From: Pseudomonas abietaniphila | GTDB taxonomy: Bacteria; Pseudomonadota; Gammaproteobacteria; Pseudomonadales; Pseudomonadaceae | Assembly: GCF_900100795.1 (NCBI RefSeq) | Contig: NZ_FNCO01000020.1 | Coordinates: forward strand, 62,001-126,000 | Length of the DNA: 64,000 nucleotides | Direction: 5' to 3' | Part shown: piece after piece, positions 1-7,787 of the stretch | How positions within the stretch are numbered: position 1 is the stretch's first letter | Layout of the letters: every line of letters starts with the position of its first letter | The notes under the pieces: model-generated | The model's database searches: none | What the model saw: only the letters and a program-made list of their open reading frames with translations | Told to the model about the DNA's origin: nothing | Made by a program: the position numbers and the translations under genes

Positions 1-1
1 A

Positions 2-328
2 CTCATCACGATATGCCTGATCTATGTTGTTAACGTCTATACAGAAAAATCTGAACGTTTGATGCCCAAGAGTAGTTTTGTGAAAGCAAACATAGATAAT
101 TACTCTCAAGCAGGAATAATTGGAAAGGTTATTCGTAATGGTTTGTTAACTATGGTTCTCATGATACCTGATATTTCTCATAAGAGAGGTGTTGTAAATC
201 TCGCAGAAGTCCGAGATTTTCCGACGGGGTTGAAGCGAATACTGTTCGTGACGTGGGGGATGTGTGCCTTGTGTTTTGGGGCTCTAATACTTGTTGGTGG
301 TTATATTAAGTATGTTAATTCGTTGTGA
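2..328 (+). CDS. Membrane protein, 5'-truncated by window start
   Basis: The reading frame is open from the first bases of the window to the stop at 326-328, so the true start lies upstream. The visible 108 residues begin with a hydrophobic stretch (about residues 1-12), followed by a polar middle of about 65 residues and a second hydrophobic segment near the C-terminus (about residues 81-104). This suggests a small inner-membrane protein with two or more membrane spans. I do not recognise the family. It lies about 220 bases upstream of a toxin gene, in DNA richer in A+T than the rest of the window. It could be an immunity or accessory protein of the same accessory region, but that is inference from position only. 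Confidence 0.5.
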   Translation, partial: LITICLIYVVNVYTEKSERLMPKSSFVKANIDNYSQAGIIGKVIRNGLLTMVLMIPDISHKRGVVNLAEVRDFPTGLKRILFVTWGMCALCFGALILVGGYIKYVNSL

Positions 329-551
329 CCATGAGTGGGTTGCCTTGCAGTTGACTAAAGCAACCGTAAGCGTACGTGGAACCCATCTATCTCAGATATG
401 CCATCCACCTCCCGATCCGGCCAAACTTTTTCGGTCTTGCTTAAGATACCCTCTCGGGCTATGTTCCAATACCGTTTATCCTTATCTTATCCAAGACCAA
501 GAAGCAAACTATTGCCCCGTTCAGGCAGGTAAGTTGTCAGGGAGACATTGA
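329..551. other. Gap between membrane protein and toxin gene
   Basis: An open frame crosses this gap (291-551) but has no recognisable domain, an unlikely composition and no ribosome binding site, so I do not call it a gene. The only clear signal is the toxin's Shine-Dalgarno, AGGGAGA, at about 539-545. No clear -10/-35 pair was seen. Confidence 0.4.
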
Positions 552-1889
552 ATGTTTTTATGGCATATCGTGCCATCGTGGCAGCAAATTGAAGATCGGA
601 TAAGGGACGAAATGGGCTACCAAGATGGTGCCCGGCATCAAAACCACCGGGGTGAACCCGCCCCGTCCCTGAGCCTCAATATCCGTCGGGTCGCAAGCGT
701 CCGCTCTGCGTTTCATCAGGCTGAATGGCAAGCGAGTGACCTACTTCGCCAACGTTTCTCCGATCTCGACATTTCCATAATCCTCAAAGACCTGATCGAT
801 GTCGTCACTCAGATGGCAATGATCGTCGCAGGCAGTACGTTGACCGGAGGTGCCATCGGTGCCGGTGTGGGCGTATTCTTCGGAGGTGCCGGTGCCATCC
901 CAATGGGGGCTACAGGCGCTGCCATAGGATTGCAGGTCAGCACCTGGATACTGGGTGTGCTTGGCCTGCAGTCCATTGCAGAGTTCTTTGTCGAAGGTCT
1001 GCCGCGCATTGGCGGGTATTACCTGACAGGCATCAATACCGCGTGGGAAGGCACCCGAGGTGAGGAGGGCTTAACCCCGTTCAGCCAGGACGATCCCCTA
1101 GCGGTGACCAGCGCGGCCCATAACATCGCGCTTGGCCACGTCGAGGTCGTCATTCTATTGCTGGGCGCAATCGTTGAATACTTGACTCGTGGTCGGGGTA
1201 ACGCTGGCAGGTTGGCCCAAGAGATGCGAGCCAGTCCGAAAGGCGCAAGAATTGGCCAGTGGATGGTTGAGCATGAAGATGCATTGAAGGGAAGACCTGA
1301 CCTGCAAAAGGCTGAGCCGCACAGAGGGCCGGTGGCGGGCCAAGAGCCACCCCCGAATCGTTCAGAAGGAGGCAAAGAGGCCGCGAAGGGTAAGTCAAAC
1401 GCCATGCCGCTGCATGAGGTTGAATGTTTCAAGGCAGATAAAATGCCAGCCTCCAAAATTGGCGAGTTCGAGCGGCAACTGAAAGGGCAGGAAGAGGGAT
1501 TAAATCGACTCACGGTCGAGGATTATCTAGCGAATATCGCTAATCCGGTGAAACGGAGTGCGGCTGCCGCCAAAAAAGCTCGCAAGGATTTGCAAGACCA
1601 ATTGGAAGAGCGTTTTCAAAATGATTTTCCAGACTTGGGTGTACTCGAAGCAGAGGAGGCTGCAATCAAAAAAGCCAAGGAAACTATGGCAAGCCTGGCT
1701 GGACTGCACAACCCCGACCTTAAGGCTGGCGGCAACGATATCATCAGTGACTTCGGCGACCGACGGGTTAACTCAAGCATTGGTCCTCAGTGGAGACCAA
1801 AAATTCAAAAACTTAAAGCGTCTGCTGAGAAAGTACCAGAATCCTTGCGAGGTTCAACCTTTCTTAACGTGAAATTGCATAAATGCTAA
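552..1889 (+). CDS. T6SS-type polymorphic toxin, Ntox15 (Tde1-like) DNase
   Basis: A 445-residue predicted effector. Residues about 1-75 form a polar N-terminus. Residues about 97-127 are a dense glycine-zipper stretch rich in GxxxG spacing, and residues about 195-210 are another hydrophobic segment. A proline-rich linker (about 255-285) leads to a C-terminal domain (about 286-445) resembling polymorphic toxin type 15 (Ntox15). That family carries an HxxD catalytic motif, seen here as His386-Asn-Pro-Asp389. Known Ntox15 members such as Agrobacterium Tde1 are DNases delivered by the type VI secretion system, and the Tde1 glycine zippers permeabilise the target inner membrane. The architecture (DUF6861-like N-terminus plus Ntox15) fits this. 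The start is chosen for AGGGAGA about 6 bases upstream. The next gene, 13 bases downstream, encodes the expected immunity protein. No VgrG or PAAR gene is visible; the left edge cuts the locus. Confidence 0.78.
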   Translation: MFLWHIVPSWQQIEDRIRDEMGYQDGARHQNHRGEPAPSLSLNIRRVASVRSAFHQAEWQASDLLRQRFSDLDISIILKDLIDVVTQMAMIVAGSTLTGGAIGAGVGVFFGGAGAIPMGATGAAIGLQVSTWILGVLGLQSIAEFFVEGLPRIGGYYLTGINTAWEGTRGEEGLTPFSQDDPLAVTSAAHNIALGHVEVVILLLGAIVEYLTRGRGNAGRLAQEMRASPKGARIGQWMVEHEDALKGRPDLQKAEPHRGPVAGQEPPPNRSEGGKEAAKGKSNAMPLHEVECFKADKMPASKIGEFERQLKGQEEGLNRLTVEDYLANIANPVKRSAAAAKKARKDLQDQLEERFQNDFPDLGVLEAEEAAIKKAKETMASLAGLHNPDLKAGGNDIISDFGDRRVNSSIGPQWRPKIQKLKASAEKVPESLRGSTFLNVKLHKC

Positions 1890-1902
1890 AGGAGAGACAC
1901 CC

Positions 1903-2511
1903 GTGGACAAGGTATTTGCTAGGTTCCTAGAAAAGTTTGGTAGCCCTGTTGATCGCCGGGACGTTCCGGAGTCCAGTATCGAGCGCTATAGGGGCAAACT
2001 GCCAAACCAGCTTCTGGAGTATTGGGCTGAGCACGGCTGGTGTGGATATGGCAATGGAATCTTTTGGATAGTAAATCCTCAGGATTACGAGGGTGTGGTT
2101 GCCTCTTGGATAGAAGGGACGAAATTTGGAAAGCGCGATACTTATCACCTGATAGCACGTGGCGCTTTTGGAGACCTGTATCTTTGGGGTGAAAAAACCG
2201 GATTTTCGCTGAAAATTACCAGCGTCTTTTCCCGATGCGTCATTCATGATTTGGAACCTACCCCCGAACAAATGGATCGTAAACTCCAAGATTTTATCGT
2301 GTCTCGAAAAGTTGAATCCAACGACCTGGAAGATTTGTTCGACAGAGCAAGAAACAAATTCGGGACTCTACGTCACGACGAAATGTATGGTTTTGTTCCA
2401 GCATTGATGCTCGGAGGAGAACCGACCCTAGATCATCTGGAAAAGCTCAAGGCTGTAGAGCATTTGATACTGCTTTCACAGCTGGCCGAGCTCGATCCTT
2501 ACCATTTTTAA
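1903..2511 (+). CDS. Immunity protein, GAD-like + DUF1851 (Tdi1-like)
   Basis: A 202-residue soluble protein. Residues about 1-105 fit the GAD-like domain: an N-terminal FLEKFG segment, then a stretch on gel-like packing including LPNQLLEYW and a WIVNP turn. Residues about 130-198 resemble DUF1851, with YGFVPALMLGG followed by a helical end. This two-domain layout matches Tdi1, the cognate immunity protein of the Ntox15 DNase Tde1. It is predicted to bind the toxin in the producing cell's cytoplasm. The start is GTG at 1903, chosen because AAAGGAGAG lies at about 1888-1896. Only 13 bases separate it from the toxin stop, so the two are very likely co-transcribed. The family match is from memory of sequence features. 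Confidence 0.75.
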   Translation: MDKVFARFLEKFGSPVDRRDVPESSIERYRGKLPNQLLEYWAEHGWCGYGNGIFWIVNPQDYEGVVASWIEGTKFGKRDTYHLIARGAFGDLYLWGEKTGFSLKITSVFSRCVIHDLEPTPEQMDRKLQDFIVSRKVESNDLEDLFDRARNKFGTLRHDEMYGFVPALMLGGEPTLDHLEKLKAVEHLILLSQLAELDPYHF

Positions 2512-2619
2512 TGACTGTGATCCCTCTAATGGGTCAGTGAGCAACCATTAAAGACACATTGCCTTGACCTAGGCTGTGAGCATGGAATGCCAAGCACACC
2601 CCGCAGCAAGCGAAGATCC

Positions 2620-2650
2620 GGCAGCAATCAGCCACATGGTGATTGCTGCC
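2620..2650. repeat. Perfect hairpin downstream of immunity gene
   Basis: Eleven-base arms (2620-2630 and 2640-2650, GGCAGCAATCA and its complement) enclose a 9-base loop. It lies about 110 bases after the immunity gene stop and has no T-run after it on the plus strand. It may be a transcript-end structure or a relic of a mobile element. Confidence 0.45.
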
Positions 2651-2694
2651 CTGCATGCGTCAATTCCCGAACAAAAAAGGCCCACCTTTCGGTG

Positions 2695-2713
2695 TAATGC
2701 TGTTCACTTAAGC
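2695..2713. repeat. IS4-family left inverted repeat
   Basis: Nineteen bases, perfect complement of 4098-4116. Confidence 0.9.
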
Positions 2714-2739
2714 ATCTGAACCACAGCCGGGGTTCTTAG

Positions 2740-2775
2740 AAAATCCGATGCCAGATACCTGGCATCGGATTTTTT
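2740..2775 (+). terminator. Hairpin and T-run abutting transposase start
   Basis: Perfect 15-base arms (2740-2754 and 2759-2773) enclose the loop ATAC, followed by a T-run to 2775. The transposase ATG begins at 2776. The structure looks like an intrinsic terminator that would stop transcripts entering from outside. In any read-through RNA it would also hide the bases just upstream of the start codon. Similar protection of transposase translation is known for other insertion sequences such as IS10 and IS50. Confidence 0.6.
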
Positions 2776-4107
2776 ATGTCTGTTCAACAGCACCTGCTCG
2801 ATCTTGGCGACCTCTTCAACTTTTCAGACCTCAGTACGTTCACTCAAAATATCCCCATTGAATGGGTGGCGTCGGCCTTGGACCTCTCCAGCCAGGCCAC
2901 TATCAGGCGTCGCCGCCTGCCCGCAGACCAAGTGCTCTGGTTAGTACTGGGCATGGCGCTGTTCCGCGACGAGCCTGTGCACGAGGTCGCCAGACGACTC
3001 AATATCTGCGCTCAAGGCTTGGCGACAGACCACCTACTCGCCCGTAGCGGCGTGACCGAAGCCCGCAAACGCCTCGGCTCGGGTCCCGTCGAATGGCTGT
3101 TTCGCAAGACAGGCAACCAATGGGGCGGGGAGCGTTACCGCGATGATTCGTGGCAGGGGTTGCAGGTCTTTGCCGTGGACGGAGCGCTGCTGCGCACCCC
3201 GGATACGCCCGAGCTGCGCGATCATTTCGGCTCTGGAAATACACCGACCGAACGCCAGACCCCTTTTCCAATGCTACGTCTGGTAGCGCTGATGAATGTA
3301 CGTTCGCATGTGATCCTGGATGCGCAACTGAGCCCCTATCGACGTAGCGAAATGCGTTTGGCTGATGAGTTTCTAGAGCAGGTACCCAACCAGTCGGTCA
3401 CCCTGTTCGACAAGGGTTTCTGGAGTGCAGATCTGATGCTTCGCCTGAGTGGTCAGGGGATTAGTCGCCACTGGCTGACCCCGGCACGCAAGAATCTGGT
3501 CAGCGAAGAAGTGGTTCGCTATGGCAAAAACGACCGTTTGGTACGGATGAAAGTGTCGCCGCAGGCAAGAAAGCGAAACCCGGACTTGCCGACGCATTGG
3601 GAAGTTCGAGAGGTCAGTTACGAGATTCAGGGCAAGCTGAAAACGATCATGACATCGCTGCCGGCAGCCACGTACAGCGCCAACGCCGTCGCCAAGCTTT
3701 ATCAGGAGCGTTGGGAAATCGAGCTGGGTTTCAGAGATATCAAAAGCTCGATGCAGCAGAACGCAATGACCTTGCGCAGCAAGAAGATCGACTTGGTTTA
3801 TCAGGAAGTCTGGGGTTTGCTGTTGGCTTACAACATGATTCGACGGGAGGCGAGCCAAGCGGCTGTCGCCTTTGGCCGAGCGCCGTCGGACATTCGGTTC
3901 AAGCCCGCTTGTCAGTACATTGCTGTTCAGTTGATCGTGATGGCGGCGGCCAACCCCATTTCAGCGATGGGAAGGCGACTGGCTGATCTACGAGCGGGTG
4001 TTGGGGGAATGTTTCTGGATCACCACCCGAGGCCTTCGAGGCCAAGGACGGTGAAGATTTCAAAAACCCGATTTCCGGTAGACCGCAAGGCTGCTCCGCT
4101 TAAGTGA
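2776..4107 (+). CDS. IS4 family transposase
   Basis: A 443-residue transposase of normal IS4 length. It has the N-terminal DNA-binding region typical of the family (about 1-115), then a DDE catalytic core. The first acidic residue is in AVDGALLRTPD near residue 135, the second in TLFDKGFW near residue 215. The YREK-like signature appears as YQERWEIELGFRDIK near residues 312-326 and supplies the catalytic Glu. No frameshift is seen, so the element may be active. The start is ATG at 2776, directly after a hairpin and T-run. No free Shine-Dalgarno is visible, which suggests translation is held low. The stop lies within the right terminal repeat. Confidence 0.92.
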   Translation: MSVQQHLLDLGDLFNFSDLSTFTQNIPIEWVASALDLSSQATIRRRRLPADQVLWLVLGMALFRDEPVHEVARRLNICAQGLATDHLLARSGVTEARKRLGSGPVEWLFRKTGNQWGGERYRDDSWQGLQVFAVDGALLRTPDTPELRDHFGSGNTPTERQTPFPMLRLVALMNVRSHVILDAQLSPYRRSEMRLADEFLEQVPNQSVTLFDKGFWSADLMLRLSGQGISRHWLTPARKNLVSEEVVRYGKNDRLVRMKVSPQARKRNPDLPTHWEVREVSYEIQGKLKTIMTSLPAATYSANAVAKLYQERWEIELGFRDIKSSMQQNAMTLRSKKIDLVYQEVWGLLLAYNMIRREASQAAVAFGRAPSDIRFKPACQYIAVQLIVMAAANPISAMGRRLADLRAGVGGMFLDHHPRPSRPRTVKISKTRFPVDRKAAPLK

Positions 4108-4116
4108 ACAGCATTA
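4098..4116. repeat. IS4-family right inverted repeat
   Basis: Nineteen bases, perfect complement of 2695-2713; contains the transposase stop codon. Confidence 0.9.
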
Positions 4117-4528
4117 GCCTCAATGAGACGGTTTTTTCATTTCGTTTTCTACTGCAGCAAAGCGCGAGCGCTGTCGCGAGGTTTCGGCGCTGCTCCAAAA
4201 TCCCCGCCAATGGAGCGAATCCTATACAACCGGCGTAATAGAGACAATATGAATGGACTAGCCTATCTGTTCCTCTCCATAGATTTGGCGTGGAAGGCCG
4301 ACCTCTGCACCCGGTCCATTTGGGTTGCCAAGTTGCGCTTTCCACATACATGCAACCTCCTCTACAAGCCCCAAGGTCCTTACAGGAAGCTTCCACCTCT
4401 GCGAGTCGTAATTGAAGCTGCTCGTGTGGAAGCTCCATGGCAGCCAGTGCCTGCTGTTCCTACGGATGCTCGCGGCGACAAGGGGACCAGATGAGCGGTT
4501 TGACGCACAGCAATGGAACGCCAAAACG
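4117..4528. other. Gene-poor stretch between IS4 element and tRNA-Thr
   Basis: No convincing gene. Short overlapping frames exist on the minus strand, one with a helical-looking peptide near 4400-4450 and another near 4260-4380. They are broken relative to one another, so this may be a decayed gene end, but I cannot name it. Composition is mixed. Confidence 0.4.
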
Positions 4529-4556
4529 AAAAAACCCGCCAGAAGGCGGGTTTTTC
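4529..4556 (-). terminator. Intrinsic terminator of tRNA-Thr
   Basis: A hairpin with AACCCGCC arms and AGA loop, flanked by A-runs and T-runs. Read on the minus strand it ends in a T-run, about 45 bases after the 3' end of tRNA-Thr. Confidence 0.75.
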
Positions 4557-4598
4557 GGGGATTCCAGAGATTTTGAAAGCCTTCTATGGAACCTTGTA

Positions 4599-4674
<76 letters not shown>

Positions 4675-4687
4675 GTTGTGGGCGCTG

Positions 4688-4715
4688 ATTATAGGGATTT
4701 GGTTTGTCGAGTAAA
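4688..4715 (-). promoter_or_regulatory. Sigma-70 promoter of tRNA-Thr
   Basis: On the minus strand, TATAAT (4693-4688) and a weak -35 TTTACT (4715-4710) are separated by 16 bases. Initiation is expected a few bases before the mature tRNA 5' end. Confidence 0.6.
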
Positions 4716-4940
4716 GCCTTAATTTCACTTTTTTTGCGGTGCTTATGTCGAATCGCGATGACCGTTATTCACAATCGCTCCATGCGCATGGCGGCAAAGG
4801 GCGGTTTTGTGGAACGGTTCTCATTGGTTCGCAAGCTACTGATTTGTCGAAAATTTAACACCTGTATAAAAAGTGAACAATTTGTTAAATCGTTTGCGAG
4901 GCGCGTGGTTTGTAGGTTCGGCGGAATTTAGTCAACAGAG

Positions 4941-6176
4941 TTATCCACAGGGCAGTACGCTCGAAGTGGTTCGTTTTCGTTCGGCGAGGATGAGCAGGTT
5001 GCGGGGTGTGATGTGGCTGTCGCAGAAGGTGCCGATGCGGACGTGGTAATCGCGCTGTTGCAGGTAGAGGGCGCGGTCGAGGATGAGCCAGAGTTCGAGG
5101 GGGCGGCGGAAGAGGTTGCGCAGCAGTTCGAGGTTGCGGACTTCGGCTAGTCGTTGCCATCCGGCGGCTTCGAGCTCGGACCAGTTCTGTGTGCCGGGGT
5201 CGGGCAGTTGTTTGAGTTCGGCGAGGTCGCGGCAGTAGTCGGCGAAGGGTTTGTCGAGCCAGGCGCTGGGGAGCGATGGGGTGGGCAGGTAGTCGTCGAT
5301 GCCGCGCAGTTGGCGTTGCAGCAGGTCGAAGGCGAGGCGGCGTGCCATGGAGGTGTCGCGTTGGCGACGGACGCGGGCGCCTGCGGTGACGGTTTCGCTC
5401 AGCGGGAGGCCGAGGTCGTCGAGGGACAGTTGAAGCGACGATGCCAGGCCTTCGGTCGATAACGGCTGGTAGTGGTCGCTGGCGATGCGGTTGTAGCAGC
5501 ACGGGGCGATGGCCATGGTTTGGCAACGGGCGTCGCTGGCCAGTCGCATGAGGCGCACGTGGAGATCGCCGCAGGCGTGCAGGGCGACCGGGGTGTGGGT
5601 CGCGTTTAATCGGGTGGCGGCGTCAGCGGCCATGACATCTTGGTGCAGGTGCTGGGCGGTGATGCCGAGCTTGTGGCTGAGCTGTTCGCCTGCTTCTACC
5701 AGTTTTGCATCGTATTCAAGGCAGGTGAGGGCTTGGCCGTGATGGGCGAGGCGGCGGCCGAGGTGGCCTTTGCCGGCGCACCAGTCGAGCCAGTGTGTGG
5801 GTGTGTCTTTGAAGCTGAGGCTGCTGGCGAAGGCTTCGATCTGTTGCCATTTGCGGCCGGGTACGTCGACGCTCATGCGGGATGACACGTGTTCCAGGTC
5901 GATGCGGGGCAGGGCGTCGATGTCGCTCAGGGTTTTGGATTGCTGGGCGATGGCTGCGAACGGTTGGGGGGCGTCGAGGTGTTCGGGGTGATTGTGGGCG
6001 GCTTCTGCTTGTTCCAGCGAGCGTTGGCGCAGCCAGGTGGATAACTCGGGGTGTTGCGCTTCCCATGGCAGGTGGCGATGGGTGAAGGGTTTTGGGCGCC
6101 ACAGCGCCTGATGCTTGAGCAGGAAGGCGTCGAGGGCGTGGAAGCGGCTTTTGAGTTCGTCGGAGTGCAAGGGCAT
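4941..6176 (-). CDS. SAM-dependent methyltransferase (Methyltransf_32-like)
   Basis: A 411-residue protein with a class I methyltransferase core. The SAM-binding loop reads DWCAGKGHLG (about residues 131-140), an acidic residue follows at the end of the next strand (LEYDAKL), and ALHACGDL lies at about 198-205. APCCYNR at about 224-230 is the signature of the Methyltransf_32 group, which includes METTL25 and GSTCD-like proteins. The substrate is not known from sequence. The protein is cytoplasmic with no signal peptide. It stands alone: a tRNA lies downstream and a REP cluster separates it from the ABC transporter upstream. Confidence 0.75.
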   Translation of the reverse strand: MPLHSDELKSRFHALDAFLLKHQALWRPKPFTHRHLPWEAQHPELSTWLRQRSLEQAEAAHNHPEHLDAPQPFAAIAQQSKTLSDIDALPRIDLEHVSSRMSVDVPGRKWQQIEAFASSLSFKDTPTHWLDWCAGKGHLGRRLAHHGQALTCLEYDAKLVEAGEQLSHKLGITAQHLHQDVMAADAATRLNATHTPVALHACGDLHVRLMRLASDARCQTMAIAPCCYNRIASDHYQPLSTEGLASSLQLSLDDLGLPLSETVTAGARVRRQRDTSMARRLAFDLLQRQLRGIDDYLPTPSLPSAWLDKPFADYCRDLAELKQLPDPGTQNWSELEAAGWQRLAEVRNLELLRNLFRRPLELWLILDRALYLQQRDYHVRIGTFCDSHITPRNLLILAERKRTTSSVLPCG

Positions 6177-6214
6177 CGAGGTTTATGACCGTCGGGGTAT
6201 GCAGCGCAGGATAC

Positions 6215-6312
6215 GGCGAATCGTGAGCAAGCTCACTCCTACAGTCGGTCGTTCGCGAAGTGGGGTCAGTCGTCTGAACCTTGCATCGCGAACGAACACG
6301 TTCTTACAGGTG
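6215..6312. repeat. REP cluster (half element plus inverted pair)
   Basis: A half element ending GCTCACTCCTACAG (6219-6244) is followed by an inverted pair around CGTTCGCGAA and ATCGCGAACGAAC, ending in TTCTTACAGG. It lies between the methyltransferase start and the permease gene end. Confidence 0.6.
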
Positions 6313-6336
6313 GGTTGGCGTCAGGTCGGGCGGTGC

Positions 6337-7026
6337 TTAGCGTCCCTGGCTCGCATCCACCCGCAGGTAACGCTCCAGCAGTTTGAAGCCTTGCACCAGC
6401 ACGAAGGACATCACGAGGTAGATCAGGCCCGCCAGAAAGAAGCTCTGTTCGGGCATGTAGGTGCGGGCGTTGATGGTGCGGGCCATGCCGGTGATGTCGA
6501 GCAGGGTGACGGTGCTGGCCAGGGCGCTGGCTTTGAGCATCAGGATGACTTCGTTGCTGTAGGCGGGCAGGCCGATGCGGGCGGCGCGGGGCAGGATGAT
6601 GTAGAGAAGCGCCTTGCCCTTGGACATGCCGAGGGCGCGGGCCGCTTCGATTTCGCCCGGTGGAACGGCCTGGATGGCGCCACGCAGGATTTCGGCGATG
6701 TAGGCCGTGGTGTGCAGCGTCATGATCAGGGCGGCGCAGAAGAACGGCTCGCGCAGATAAGGCCATAGCGGGCCTTGGGTCACGGCCTCGAATTGCGCCA
6801 AGCCGTAATAGACCAGGAACAGCTGCACCAGCAAGGGCGTGCCACGAAAGAAGAAGATATAGGCGAAGGGCAGGGCGCGTACGTAGACGTTACGCGACGC
6901 GCGCGCGATGCCCATCGGGATGGCCAGGATCAGGCCGGCAACGACGGCGATGGCGACCAGCTCCAGCGTCAGCGTGGCGCCCTGCAGCAGCTTGGGCAGC
7001 CATTTGAGGGCGAATTCCCAGCTCAT
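6337..7026 (-). CDS. Polar amino acid ABC transporter permease (HisM-type)
   Basis: A 229-residue inner-membrane permease of the His/Glu/Gln/Arg/Opine family, with about five membrane spans. The conserved cytoplasmic EAA loop reads EIEAARALGMSKGKALLYIILP (about 130-151) and contacts the ATPase. The start codon overlaps the stop of the preceding permease gene by 4 bases, so the two are translationally coupled. It is the last gene of a four-gene operon transcribed ATPase, binding protein, permease, permease. By homology the system imports basic amino acids, but the exact ligand cannot be read from sequence. Confidence 0.88.
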   Translation of the reverse strand: MSWEFALKWLPKLLQGATLTLELVAIAVVAGLILAIPMGIARASRNVYVRALPFAYIFFFRGTPLLVQLFLVYYGLAQFEAVTQGPLWPYLREPFFCAALIMTLHTTAYIAEILRGAIQAVPPGEIEAARALGMSKGKALLYIILPRAARIGLPAYSNEVILMLKASALASTVTLLDITGMARTINARTYMPEQSFFLAGLIYLVMSFVLVQGFKLLERYLRVDASQGR

Positions 7027-7718
7027 GATGCACTCCTCACGAAGCCGATCGAGGCCCGTTTCTCCAGCCAGGCCAGCCCGATCATCGACACCGCCGTCAT
7101 GCCCAGGTACAGGAAGGCCGCGACCATATAGAAGGTGAACGGCTGTTTGGTGGTGGTGATGGCGATTTGTGCGTGGCGCATGACTTCCTCAAGACCGATG
7201 ACCGACACCAGCGCGGTGTCTTTCATAAGGATCATGAACAGGTTGCCGAGCCCTGGCAGTGCGATCCGCCACATCTGCGGCATGACCAGCTTGATGAAGA
7301 TCCGTGAGCGCGACATGCCCAATGCCAATCCCGCTTCGCGATGACCTTTCGGGATCGACAGGATGGCGCCGCGAAGCACTTCGGTGGCGTACGCGCCGAA
7401 GCACAGCCCCAGCGCGATGACGCCCGCGGCGAACGCGCTGAGCGACAGGTTGGGTATGCCGAACAGATGGCCGAGGGCGCGCATGCTGCTGATGGTGCCG
7501 AAGTAGATCAGCAGCACCCACAGCAATTCGGGGATGCCGCGCACCAGGGTCGAGTAAGTCATGCCGATCCATTGAAGGGCACGGTTCGGCGACGTCTTGG
7601 CGAGTGCGCCCAGCAGTCCGAGGACGAGGCCCAGGCAAAGGGCGGACAGGGCGAGTTGGATCGTCATCAGCACGCCAGCCGCAAGGGCCGGGCCGAATCC
7701 TTGTAGATCGAGGTTCAT
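7023..7718 (-). CDS. Polar amino acid ABC transporter permease (HisQ-type)
   Basis: A 231-residue inner-membrane permease paralogous to its downstream neighbour. Several hydrophobic spans surround an EAA loop reading HREAGLALGMSRSRIFIKLVMP (about 142-163). It forms a heterodimeric channel with the HisM-type subunit, whose gene overlaps its stop by 4 bases. It starts 69 bases after the binding-protein stop. Confidence 0.88.
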   Translation of the reverse strand: MNLDLQGFGPALAAGVLMTIQLALSALCLGLVLGLLGALAKTSPNRALQWIGMTYSTLVRGIPELLWVLLIYFGTISSMRALGHLFGIPNLSLSAFAAGVIALGLCFGAYATEVLRGAILSIPKGHREAGLALGMSRSRIFIKLVMPQMWRIALPGLGNLFMILMKDTALVSVIGLEEVMRHAQIAITTTKQPFTFYMVAAFLYLGMTAVSMIGLAWLEKRASIGFVRSAS

Positions 7719-7787
7719 GGCTTTGCTTGGTCAGAGGACGGGCAGCGCCGCGCTAGAGATACAGCGCGGCGGCGTCGGTCGGGCAGA

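Larger units (their letters stand above)
2695..4116 (+). mobile_element. Complete IS4-family insertion sequence
   Basis: A 1,422-base element bounded by perfect 19-base terminal inverted repeats. The left end (2695-2713) reads TAATGCTGTTCACTTAAGC and the right end (4098-4116) is its exact reverse complement. The ends begin TAATG and end TTAAG-like, as in IS4 itself. One transposase gene fills most of the element and its stop codon lies inside the right repeat. The flanks (left ending CTTTCGGTG, right starting GCCTCAATG) show no matching direct repeat, although IS4 elements normally duplicate about 9-13 bases of target. Confidence 0.92.

Noticed and set aside
291..551. Small open frame between the membrane protein and the toxin
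   Set aside because: Overlaps the membrane protein end, no ribosome site, no coding-like pattern. Could be a relic but I cannot support it.
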